Below, one piece after another: positions 33,235 to 43,713 of a DNA stretch of 64,000 bases (its first letter is position 1; every line of letters begins with the position of its first letter). The position numbers and the translations under genes were made by a program. Where the stretch lies: positions 15,965,501-16,029,500 of the forward strand of contig CP136896.1 in NCBI GenBank assembly GCA_034359265.1. Reading direction: 5' to 3'. Source of the DNA: Canna indica (Eukaryota; Streptophyta; Magnoliopsida; Zingiberales; Cannaceae). Under the pieces are notes generated by a model. The model was not told where the DNA came from and did not search any database. It was given only the letters and a program-made list of their open reading frames with translations.

Positions 33235-34616
33235 TGTCACGCCCCAAAAATGGATCACGTGACCATCCAAAGTGCAGACAAGCACTCCGAAGCCTAACCA
33301 AAACAAATGAACCATGCACAAGAAAGAGTGAACAACTTATGAAGTATCTCAACTCAAATGACAACAATACACATATAGATCCAATGTTTAGAATACTATT
33401 CCAAATTTTAAAGATAAAGACATAATGAGAAACTCAAATGACACGACTCAACATACAGGTTCATCATGCTCGATCAAAAATAAACACAAGATTCAACCAC
33501 AACTCGACTACACCATCTAGCTTCACGTGACCAGCACCAGAGCCCTGCCGCTACCAACCACCCCATACCGCAATGATCGAGATCTATAAAATGACACCAA
33601 AAAAGTGGTGAGTTGATAGAATTCCGTGAGTGGCAGACTCAACCACTACCAAGCCAATCCATATATAAATGTAGTGAAATAATTTAATAATAATCAAAGA
33701 GCTGATATAAAACATGCGATGATCTATTAATTCATCTCATGCGCGTTGCGCACTCTCTGACCCAATTGGCCCAAACAAGGTATCCTCAAACACCACATAA
33801 TTCAACTCGCAAGTCGCTCACTAGGCTAGCCACCCTAGTGAACTTCCTGCCTCGGGCTCACTGAGCTAGGAAGGCCCTCTAGTCCTAGTGCCCTAAATAC
33901 TTGATTGGGAAGGTCCTCCAACCTATGCCACTCGGGTTAGTCGTCGGCGTGGCCCACCAACGAATATCTCGACCCAATATCGACTCGCTGGGTCGGGCAT
34001 TAGCTTCACATGCTAACACGCTTCCCAGCCCAACCATCACCCACACATCCACAAGCATATCTATTAAATGGACAGAAATGTACACTACAAAATAAGGTGG
34101 TTAACTCGGGTGGCTACGGCCACAATATATCGCGTTCCTCGGGTGTGTGCAAAACCGCACCCCACTCAGCCGCATCTCGGCCCCAACTTCTTGGTTAACT
34201 GTTGTACCACCCACCAATATACCCTCTGAAGCTTAACTTCCGATTTCTTATCCAAAGAATCGTATATCCATGGTAGGTCACCATGCAGCGAAATTTTAGC
34301 GTTCTATCGAACAATTTCAGCATGACGTACCTTCACGCCATCAACCATTTCACATTCAAAATTTTATCCAAATACCCGGAAATTTCTGAATAATCTAGTA
34401 TCATTCCATATCTACCCAAATATCTCAGATTTCAGTATAACCAATGATAGGAATTTCAGATTTCCTAACTTGCCAACCTTTCTTTGAAAATTTCAGCCTA
34501 AGGCCGAAAATTCAGCCTTATGAAGAGTAAATTCTACACTTGTTTATCTAATGTTTAGAACCCTTTTAGAGTGTAAGATAATCTAAGGAATATGATAGAT
34601 CTCATATGTATCATAT
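33235..34616 (-). repeat. R1 repeat family, minus-strand copy, first part
   Basis: It begins TGTCACGCCCC (the reverse of the R1 end at 10577), then shows reversed minisatellite-like text near 33840-33890 and AATTTCAGC words at 34300-34520. No gene was seen. It is interrupted by CACTA-B at 34617 and resumes at 49095. Confidence 0.5.
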
Positions 34617-34994
34617 CACTACTAAAAAAATAGCATTTTGCGACAGCTCTGTTGCGACGACACGGTATGCGGTCGCCGTTCACTACTAGAAACATGATCT
34701 TCAGCAACAGCTATCAGCAACGGCCGCTCAAGCCGTTGCTATTTGCAACGGCGTTCTTACGGCCGCCCGAGCCGTTGCAGATATCTGTATCTGCAACGGC
34801 GTTCTAACGGAAAACCGAGCCGTTGCGGATTATTTTAATTATCAGCAACGACTTTCTGACGGAAAGGCGAGCCGTTGCTGATTTTTTAATCTTCAGCAAC
34901 GACTTGCTAACGGATAAGTGAGCCGTTGCTGATGATAACTTATCAGCAACGGCTTTCTAACGGGCGAGTGAGTCGTTGCTGATAAGTTTATATA

Positions 34995-35290
34995 GGGCAT
35001 CAGTCGCGCCCGACCCTTCTTCCTCCCGCTGCTGCCGCCGCCGCTCCTGCCGACGCTTCTCGCCGCTGCTGCCGCTGCTGCCGACGCCTCTCGCCGACGC
35101 CTCTCGCCGCCGCTGACGCTGCTGCCGGTATGTTGATCGGCCGGAGTATTGGTTAAAATCCGGCCGAAACCCTATTTCTAGGGTTTCGGCCGGCGGCGGT
35201 CGGCCTATGGCCGCCGCCGGACCTTCTACAGTGGCCGGACAGTGTGTCCGGCCACTGTACGCGGGCGCCGGAGGGTGGACTCCGGCGTCG
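34995..35290 (+). promoter_or_regulatory. GC-rich leader of CACTA-A
   Basis: A strongly GC-rich stretch of CTGCTGCCG and GCCGGCGGCGG words follows a TATA-like TTTATATAGGGC at 34986. By position it corresponds to the GC-rich downstream control region of maize Spm, where methylation governs activity. That parallel is inferred. The same arrangement is at 59993-60310 in CACTA-D. Confidence 0.5.
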
Positions 35291-35411
35291 GAATTTTTTA
35301 TTGTTAATTATTGTTTATTGTTTTTATTGTTTTGAAATTGTTAATTAATTATTTTATAATTGTTAATTAATTGTTTAATTTGTTAGATTAATTATTAGTG
35401 TTTAGATTAAT

Positions 35412-35541
35412 TTCGGACGCGCGCCGGAATCGTCCACTTCGGACGCGCGCCGGAATCGTCCAATTCGGACTCGCGCCGGAATCGTCCACTTCGGACTCGC
35501 GCCGGAATCGTCCACTTCGGACGCGCACCGAAATCGTCCAA
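35412..35541. repeat. 26-bp CpG-rich minisatellite, 5 units (CACTA-A leader)
   Basis: Units start TTCGGACGCGCGCCGG at 35412, 35438, 35464, 35490 and 35516, with CGCGCG/CTCGCG/CGCGCA variants. The region in CACTA-D has seven units (60463-60644). The following TATGGACTCGAAC is a degenerate unit in both. Confidence 0.92.
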
Positions 35542-35700
35542 TATGGACTCGAACTGTCTCGAAACATTTAGAAAATAATCATCCATCCGACGAGTTGATA
35601 TGTTTCACGTACGCATCGATGAATCGGATATGATTTAGCAAAACCTTAGATCCGTTCGGGAATTGTATGTTCGTGTAAAAGAAGTAGATGATCTAAAATT

Positions 35701-35884
35701 ATTTGTACTGCACTTACGTTTTTATTTTAACTGTTAACTAATTATTCTAAAATTCGGCAACATCTCTCTTGTTCTCCGATACGCGCCCAGATGATATGCG
35801 TATTCGGAGAACTGTAGGGAGATGCTGTCGAAATTTAGAATAATTAGTTAACAGTTAAAATAAAAACGTAAGTGCAGTACAAAT
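35701..35884 (+). other. Long hairpin in the CACTA-A leader
   Basis: The arms are 35701-35784 and 35800-35884. The outer 51 positions pair perfectly (from ATTTGTACTGCAC on one side to GTGCAGTACAAAT on the other), and the inner part pairs with few mismatches. The loop contains CCCAGATGATAT. It ends 77 bp before the transposase ATG. Equivalent hairpins are at 60854-61038 and, with different arms, 18590-18772. Confidence 0.9.
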
Positions 35885-35961
35885 AACATAAATCCCGAAT
35901 GGAATTGGACAATCTCACCTAAAGACATTAACGAAAGAAATTGTCATTGATTGACAGAATC

Positions 35962-38900
35962 ATGTCGGCTGATCGAAGTTGGATGTACCGACGTCTTGAT
36001 CGTGGAGCTTTAACGAATGAGTTTCGATTAGGCGTAACGTACTTCCTAAATTTCGCCTATTCGAATCGGAATTTCGTTAGCATGGGTGATCAAATCCGAT
36101 GTCCGTGCCACATTTGTTCAAATGGACGATTTTTGGATCGGGAGACTGTCACTCTGCATCTATATAGCAAAGGATTTGCACCAAGATATTTTCTATGGAC
36201 TTGTCACGGGGAGTCACGCGAAGTCGGGACGTCGAGCAATCTTGTCGTTCAGACATATGGTGAATCTTCCTCTGCTGGTGCTTCTTCATCCGGTCAATGT
36301 AATCCCTATAGAACTATGATACTTGATAGTCTTGGGGGTCAATTCCGCCTGAATGATAATGTTGATCGGCCAGATCTTCAGACATCAGTTCCACCAGATA
36401 CTACAGCGGTTGATATCACAGAAGTAGGGGCTGCGGTAGAGATTGAATTACCGAATAAAGAAGCTGCAGAATTTTACGAGATGTTGAAAGCTGCCGATGA
36501 ACCTTTGTATGAGAATTGTCCTAAATACACTAGGTTTTCAGCAATGACACAGCTCTTAAACATCAAGGCCGATTGTAATATCAGCGGAGTTGCGTATGAT
36601 CGGATTGCTGGATTGATTAATGGAATGCTGCCTACTGATAACAAGTTTGAGCCTACTTTTTATAAAACTAAAAAGCTGATGAGAAAATTGGGGCTTGGGT
36701 ATGAAAAAATACACGCGTGCCAAAATAACTGCATTTTATATTATAAAGAAAATGTGCAGTTGGATAAATGCCCTGTATGTCAACACCCTCGTTACAAGGA
36801 GAAGAAATCGGTCCGACAGAAAAATATCCCGTTTAAGGTGCTTCGGTATTTTCCACTAACACCGAGGCTTCAAAGATTATTCATGTCGGAAAAGACAGCC
36901 CCCTACATGAGTTGGCATGCAAGAAGTCGTGATGATACAGTAATGACTCATCCATCTGACAGTGAAGCATGGAAACATTTGGATACATGTTATCCTTCAT
37001 TTGCTATGGATACTAGAAATATCAGATTGGGATTGTGCACAGATGGTTTTAATCCGTTTGGACATTCTGCAACTCCTTATTCAGTTTGGCCAGTACTGCT
37101 GACAGTTTATAATTTGCCACCGTCAATGTGCATGAAAGATGAATTTATTTATCTTTCGATGATTATTCCGGGTCCTAAGGGTCCGCGAAAAGAAATTGAC
37201 ATATTTCTCAGACCCTTGATAGATGAATTGAAAACATTGTGGACTGAGGGAGCTGTCACTTATGATTGTCATCGGAAGCAAAACTTCAATTTAAAGGCCG
37301 CGGTCTTGTGGACAATCAATGATTTCCCCGCGTACGGCATGTTGTCGGGTTGGAGCACTCACGGCCGACTCTCTTGCCCGTATTGTATGGAACACTCTAA
37401 ATCAATCAGTCTTCAGAACGGACGAAAAATCTCATTCTTTGATTGTCATCGTCGATTCCTACCGGTTAATCACCAGTATCGAAGGAATCGTAATAAATTT
37501 ACTAAGGGCAGAGTCGAAAGAGATGGGCCACCACCGATGTTGTCTGGTGAACAAATGTTAGCACGTGTTTCAGCACTTCCAGATATAGTATTTGGTCGCA
37601 ATGAAAGAGTGTCAGGTTTTGGCCAAACACACAACTGGGTGAAAAAAAGTATCTTTTGGGAATTGCCCTATTGGAGTTCATTATTGATTCGACATAATTT
37701 AGATGTCATGCACATTGAAAAAAATGTGTTTGATAATATTTTCAACACTGTGATGGATATTTCTGGAAAAACTAAAGATAATGTCAAAGCCCGACATGAT
37801 CTGAAAATACTTTGTAAAAGACCAGAGTTGGAGTTACAAGAGGTCAACGGACGATATCTGAAACCGAAGGCCCTATATGTGTTAAATAAACAACAGATCA
37901 AAGATGTTTGTCAATGGGTAAAAGAACTCAGATTACCCGATGGATATGCTTCAAACTTATCTCGATGTGTGAACGTCGATGATTGCAAAATATCAGGGAT
38001 GAAGAGCCATGATTGTCATGTATTCATGCAGAGATTACTTCCGATCGCATTTCGAGATCTTCTACCTGATAATATTTGGGGTCCGTTGACTGAATTAAGT
38101 ATGCTTTTTAGAAGCATTTGTGCAAATGTCCTTCGAGTCGAAGATATGTCAACACTTGAAAATAATATTGTTGAAATCATATGCAAGCTGGAGCAGTTTT
38201 TTCCTCTTGCATTTTTTGACTCGATGGAGCATCTACCGATACACTTGGCATACGAGGCACGAGTTGGTGGCCCCGTTCAATATCGTTGGATGTACTTATT
38301 TGAAAGATACATGAATCGTCTGAAGAAAAAAGTAAAGAACACCGCAGCTGTTGAAGGATCAATATCTGAATCGTATATCATTCAAGAAATTTCAACATTC
38401 TGCTCATTTTACTTTGAATCGACAGTACAGACAAGATTTGATCGTCTTCCACGTAACGACGACGGGGGTGTTCGACATTCAGATGGACGTTTAAATATAT
38501 TTTGTCACTCTGGTCGTGCTTTTGGTTCTCGTCCATCTCGACACTTAAGCGATGAAGAGTATCATTTGGCACACTTGTATGTATTACTCAATTGTCCAGA
38601 GATTGAACAATTCATTGAAATATTTGACATTGAGATGGTGCAAAAATACTCTATTCACAACGATCAAGAATTGGAGAGATTACGGAATCGTGATTTCCCT
38701 ACTTGGATTCAGACTTACAGCAAAGATCACAGAGCTGAAATAGATGAAAAAATATTTGAGTTTGTTAGTGGACCGTCGCGACTTGTGTCGTGCTATAGCG
38801 GATATTTTGTTAACGGGTATAAATTTCACACAGTTGAATATTCATTTGCAAAGAAGACGATGAATGCTGGGGTCTGCGTGAAAGGGACAACCTATGTTGA

Positions 38901-39441
38901 ATGTGATATGGATTTTTATGGACTGGTGGAAGAAGTGATAGAGTTGCACTACTTCGGCTTGAAATCAGTGATCCTATTTAGATGTCATTAGTTCGATACA
39001 ACAGAAAGGGGCATGAAAGTTCATCCAAAATACAAACTTGTTGAGGTTAATTACAAATCGAAATTGGCAGCAAATGAGCCTTTTATATTGGCATCACAAG
39101 CCGAACAAGTATATTACGCGAAGTATCCGGCTCGAAATAAAGATAGAGCAGATTGGCGTGTAGTCTGTAAGACAAAAGGTAGAGGAAAAATTGATCCGTT
39201 AGTAGGAGAAAATGATCCTCCTGGTTTCTATCAAGAAGATGATCTTCCTGCTGTGGATCGTATTATTCCAATACTCGAGGATGCAGACACAACGTCAATT
39301 CAATTAGAAGTTGAATATGCTGATGATGACGATCATGAAATTGAGGAAGCTGGAGATGAAGAAGATGAAGAAGAGGAAGAAGAGGAAGAAGAGGAAGAAG
39401 AAGAAGAATTCGAAGACTATTATTCAGATGATGAAGAATAA
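35962..39441 (+). pseudogene. CACTA-A transposase (tnp2/TNPD-like), one in-frame stop
   Basis: The ATG at 35962 opens a 1009-residue frame that stops at TAG 38989-38991. The same frame then continues to 39441, giving a coding length of about 1159 codons. Order: transposase-associated domain (residues 4-80, with CPCHIC at 47-52), a zinc-ribbon-like block (CQNNC, then CPVCQHPRY), the tnp2 domain (about 330-600, with DGFNPFG near 360 and LDVMHIEKN near 579), a DUF4218-like block near 690-800, a DUF4216-like block from about 960, and a very acidic tail ending EDYYSDDEE. The stop falls where CACTA-C has Trp, so a TGG to TAG change is likely. The protein would cut at the element termini. The stop leaves the core domains intact but removes the tail. 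Confidence 0.88.
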
Positions 39442-39516
39442 TTGTAAAGTATATATTTTATTAAATATATCTCTACTATTTATACAATAATCTGATTATA
39501 TGTCTGTTCGACAGAT

Positions 39517-41052
39517 ATGTCTGGTCGTGGTTATCGACGCAGGAGAGTTTCGGAGTCTCCGATCGGTGAGACTCCAGCACTTACTCATGCTGCTGATCCT
39601 CCTGTTGCTGATCCTCATTCCGATGATACTGCCGAGGCTAGTACATCCAGACGTAGGCGGCCACGCGGGCCGAACAGGTGGCAGCCTCCACCAGCCACAG
39701 AGTCACGTAGATTGATTAGCGTGATTGGGGAGCGGTAATATATCATGAATTATGAATCATTACAAATTCATTATATCATAATATAATATTAAAATTTATT
39801 TTTGTTGTGCAGGTTCGAGCAAGAAGAAGTGCCGAGGAGCATTTCTTCTACTATTCGATGATACATGCACGGGGCATGGCCTACGTGGTCTCACGTGCCT
39901 AGTGAGCACGTCGACATGTTATGGCGCGAGTTTGAGGCACGTATTATTATTATTTTTTACATGCATGATGATATATTAATATTGGTACTGATATTATTAT
40001 TTTGCAGGCTCGCTATACATGGGCCGAGGACCAGAGGCCCTTCATTTACGCTGCCTGGGAGGCTATTTCCCGGGCAAGGTACAACGGGCAGCTGGGGCAG
40101 GCTCGGTCCCAAGCGATGGCCCGAGTTGGGACCACTAACATCGCGGAGACTCGGGGATACGGCCCCGGTTGGATTACTCCGGATATATGGGACCAGCTCG
40201 TGGGGATATGGTCGACGGATCGATGGCAGGAGGTTTCTCGGAATGCGGCTAGAAATCGCATGTCGGGAGGAGCAGCGCGTCACACCGGCGGCTCTGTTGC
40301 ATTTGCAGTGCACGCAAACCGTATGGTAAGTATATCTTTTAATTATATCTTTTATTTGTTATTATGTGTACTAATTAATGTATTTGTTTTGTAAATGTAG
40401 ACGACGGTGTCGGATGACGGGACTGTCCAGCGACCCTCCCCGATGGCGGTGTTTGAGCGGACTCACCGTCGAGCACATGGAACGGGGGAGTACATCGACA
40501 ACCGCGCTGCATACATTATGGTAATTATATATTTGTTTAAATTATTCATTATATATTTATAATTTAAGTTTTATGATAAATATTAAACAAAAAATCAAAC
40601 TCGAGTAGGAGACGTACAGCCAGACGGTGGTGCAGCGCGGGGGTACCCCCGAGGACTTTGACGCAGCAATGTGGGTCGAGGCCGCAGGTGGCTGGGACCA
40701 TGGCCGCGTATATGGCTTCGCAGATAGTAGTCATGCGCGAGCCGTACTAGGGCCACTTGGGGCACCGACCCCTCCGGTCGCTGGTGAGCGGCCGTCCACC
40801 TCTAGATCCAGTTATGATCATAGTAATAGGATAAGGACACTAGAGGAGACGGTCGCGCGTCAGACTGAGATGATGGAGCGTCAGAGTCAGACGATGGCGA
40901 ATATAGAAGCTATGCTACGCAACTTGTCAGGTCATCCCGAACCAGTCATCTCTTCGGCATCATCTAATCCATCGTCCTCGAGTTTGTCCACGCCGGTGTA
41001 CACTCAAGCGCTCCAGACCCCGCCATATAATCCAGACCATCCTCCATCGTGA
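39517..41052 (+). pseudogene. CACTA-A TNPA-like gene, five exons, one in-frame stop
   Basis: Proposed exons: 39517-39734, 39813-39936, 40008-40325, 40401-40520 and 40609-41052; spliced length 1224 nt, 408 codons. Reading phase is kept across all junctions. Intron 2 begins GC rather than GT (39937). A TGA at 39859-39861 (about codon 89) interrupts exon 2 where related copies have sense codons. The N-terminus is Arg-rich (SGRGYRRRR). Exon 3 carries WAEDQRPFIYAAWEAISRAR and GPGWITPDIWDQLVG. Exon 5 carries RGGTPEDFDAAMWVEAAGGW and a coiled-coil-like LEETVARQTEMMERQSQTM. The family is Transposase_24 (Ptta/En/Spm). In Spm this protein binds subterminal repeats and assists excision. Confidence 0.78.
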
Positions 41053-41340
41053 TCGTGAGATTTTTTGTTTGGATATTGAACTTGTTTAACTTATTTTGTT
41101 TGGATATTGATACTTCAATTTTGCATTTGAATTGTTTTTATACTATCGTGGATAATTATCAATATAAATATAATTGTTTTGATGTATATATGTTGGTGTG
41201 TTTGTGATGTGTGAATGAATGTGTATGAGGTGTTTGTGATGTGTGAATGAATGTGTGTATGAGGGTATGGGTGTGTGAGTTATGTATCAGATAAATGTAT
41301 CAATGTATCAATGGAAATTTGAAATTTTCAAATTTTCTGG
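41053..41340 (+). other. 3' non-coding region of CACTA-A
   Basis: AT-rich sequence with a short tandem repeat of GATGTGTGAATGAATGTGT (two copies near 41203 and 41239) and ATGTATCA words. It is repeated at 42399-42686 in the duplicated unit. No gene. Confidence 0.6.
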
Positions 41341-41354
41341 TTGCAGGTATTCGT

Positions 41355-41735
41355 CATCAGCAACGGCTTTCCCACGGGCGTCCGTGGGAAAGCCGTTGCT
41401 AAAAGTGTATCGAAAGTCGTTGCTGATGACCTACAGCAACGGCTTAGCGATGGCATTTTACTAACGGCGTTGCTACGGACTCAGCGGCCATTGCTATTAA
41501 TGTTATCAGCAACGGTCCGGGTCTGTGGCAAAACCGTTGCTGATAATAGTTTTAGCGACGGCCCGAGCGGCCGTTGCTGATAATGTTTTGAGCGACGGCC
41601 CGAGCGGCCGTTGCTGATCCGTTGCTAAGTCATCAGCAACGCGACTTTCTGTCACGGCTCTATTGCAACGGCTCAGCCGTTGCTGATGCTCTTCAGCAAC
41701 GGCTCAGCAACGGCATCAGCCGTTGCTGATGACCA
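41355..41735. repeat. Right subterminal repeat region of CACTA-A
   Basis: The words CAGCAACGGC and GCCGTTGCTGAT occur many times in both orientations up to the terminus. This is the usual arrangement of binding sites for the TNPA-like protein. It is duplicated at 42701-43082. Confidence 0.85.
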
Positions 41736-41802
41736 TTTTTCTAGTAGTGGTTGCTCGACTGTTCAACCGCCGGTATCCTCCTCCTCCTCCTCCTCCTCCT
41801 CT

Positions 41803-41838
<36 letters not shown>

Positions 41839-41953
41839 TCTCATCCGAAACCCTAGCCGACGGCTTCGCTTCGGCTAGGGTTATTGGTAAGACAAGAGAT
41901 GCGAGCATATTTTTAATATGTTTAATTAAAAATATGCTCTGGATTAATTTGAC

Positions 41954-42398
41954 GGAGACGTACAGCCAGACGGTGGTGCAGCGCGGGGGTACCCCCGAGG
42001 ACTTTGACGCAGCAATGTGGGTCGAGGCCGCAGGTGGCTGGGACCATGGCCGCGTATATGGCTTCGCAGATAGTAGTCATGCGCGAGCCGTACTAGGGCC
42101 ACTTGGGGCACCGACCCCTCCGGTCGCTGGTGAGCGGCCGTCCACCTCTAGATCCAGTTATGATCATAGTAATAGGATAAGGACACTAGAGGAGACGGTC
42201 GCGCGTCAGACTGAGATGATGGAGCGTCAGAGTCAGACGATGGCGAATATAGAAGCTATGCTACGCAACTTGTCAGGTCATCCCGAACCAGTCATCTCTT
42301 CGGCATCATCTAATCCATCGTCCTCGAGTTTGTCCACGCCGGTGTACACTCAAGCGCTCCAGACCCCGCCATATAATCCAGACCATCCTCCATCGTGA
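41954..42398 (+). pseudogene. Duplicated last exon of the TNPA-like gene
   Basis: This repeats exon 5 of CACTA-A, placed after CACTA-B leader sequence instead of an intron. A frame without an upstream ATG reads from the CTC/CT repeat into the exon. The first ATG in frame is at 41934-41936, giving a possible 154-residue chimera. Nothing shows that it is expressed. Confidence 0.6.
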
Positions 42399-43146
42399 TC
42401 GTGAGATTTTTTGTTTGGATATTGAACTTGTTTAACTTATTTTGTTTGGATATTGATACTTCAATTTTGCATTTGAATTGTTTTTATACTATCGTGGATA
42501 ATTATCAATATAAATATAATTGTTTTGATGTATATATGTTGGTGTGTTTGTGATGTGTGAATGAATGTGTATGAGGTGTTTGTGATGTGTGAATGAATGT
42601 GTGTATGAGGGTATGGGTGTGTGAGTTATGTATCAGATAAATGTATCAATGTATCAATGGAAATTTGAAATTTTCAAATTTTCTGGTTGCAGGTATTCGT
42701 CATCAGCAACGGCTTTCCCACGGGCGTCCGTGGGAAAGCCGTTGCTAAAAGTGTATCGAAAGTCGTTGCTGATGACCTACAGCAACGGCTTAGCGATGGC
42801 GTTTTACTAACGGCGTTGCTACGGACTCAGCGGCCGTTGCTATTAATGTTATCAGCAACGGCTCCGGGTCTGTGGCAAAACCGTTGCTGATAATAGTTTT
42901 AGCGACGGCCCGAGCGGCCGTTGCTGATAATGTTTTGAGCGACGGGCCGAGCGGCCGTTGTTGATCCGTTGCTAAGTCATCAGCAACGCGACTTTCTGTC
43001 ACGGCTCTATTGCAACGGCTCAGCCGTTGCTGATGCTCTTCAGCAACGGCTCAGCAACGGCATCAGCCGTTGCTGATGACCATTTTTCTAGTAGTGGTTG
43101 CTCGACTGTTCAACCGCCGATATCCTCCTCCTCCTCCTCCTCCTCT

Positions 43147-43182
<36 letters not shown>

Positions 43183-43296
43183 TCTCATCCGAAACCCTAG
43201 CCGACGGCTTCGCTTCGGCTAGGGTTATTGGTAAGACAAGAGATGCGAGCATATTTTTAATATGTTTAATTAAAAATATGCTCTGGATTAATTTGA

Positions 43297-43713
43297 TTAA
43301 CCCTTACAAAATTAATTTGTTTAATTTTTTATGAACACTGGATTTTTTGATTAATTCTTGTATGTTTCTTCTTGCCTCTTCAAATCTTGATATTGACTGA
43401 TAGTATTAAGCTCTACCTTGTTGAGATTCCAGAATGCGGAGCGTGGACTGAATCTCTGGAAGGTTTTGGATAGTGATTTCATTGTGATGGTTGATTAATG
43501 CATAAATTTTGTGAAGTATATTTGTGTAGCTGATGACTACATCCATGAGTGCAGTGTTAAGATCCATTCTTTTATTCCTCTAATCTTCTATTAAAAGGAG
43601 AAAACCATTACCAAAATGTTTTGCTACACAACTTTGTTTTGTATCTTTCAAACTAGACCCATTTCTAAAGATTTCTAAAGAAGTAATTATTGTGATATAT
43701 CACGTACAGAATC
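43297..43713 (+). other. CACTA-B leader before transposase
   Basis: AT-rich non-coding sequence. It lacks the long perfect hairpin seen in the same position of CACTA-A and CACTA-D. Only a weak inverted pair (GAGATTCCAGA and TCTCTGGAAG near 43423-43462) was noticed. Confidence 0.5.

Larger units (their letters stand above)
34681..41749 (+). mobile_element. CACTA-A: near-complete CACTA transposon, 7.1 kb
   Basis: The termini CACTACTAGAAA (34681) and TTTTTCTAGTAGTG (ending 41749) are flanked by GTT on both sides (34678-34680, 41750-41752). Subterminal arrays of CAGCAACGGC and its inverse GCCGTTGCTG occupy 34701-34990 and 41355-41735. Interior order: GC-rich leader, 26-bp minisatellite, long hairpin, transposase (35962-39441), TNPA-like gene (39517-41052). 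Both genes carry one in-frame stop. Close similarity to CACTA-D suggests recent activity. It is inserted into CACTA-B. Confidence 0.93.
40608..43296 (+). repeat. Tandem duplication of CACTA-A 3' end plus flanking host DNA
   Basis: Unit 1 is 40608-41953 and unit 2 is 41954-43296, about 1345 bp each. Each holds the last TNPA-like exon, the 3' non-coding region, the right subterminal repeats, the terminus TTTTTCTAGTAGTG, the GTT duplication, and about 200 bp of CACTA-B leader (CTC repeat, CCGAAACCCTAGCCGACGG). One extra C (41953) marks the junction. The units differ at few positions plus CTC repeat length, so the event is recent and postdates CACTA-A insertion. Confidence 0.92.

Noticed and set aside
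32912..33425. Frames of 66-137 residues in 32912-33425
   Set aside because: They cross the boundary between a retrotransposon remnant and repeat R1 at 33235 and have no recognisable domain.
35412..35541. Regular direct repeats considered as a CRISPR-like array
   Set aside because: Units are contiguous with no unique spacers, in a plant transposon leader; it is a minisatellite.
41751..42398. 215-residue chimeric protein across the duplicated CACTA end
   Set aside because: The frame has no ATG at its start; the Leu/Ser run is a translated microsatellite. Only a start at 41934 is conceivable.
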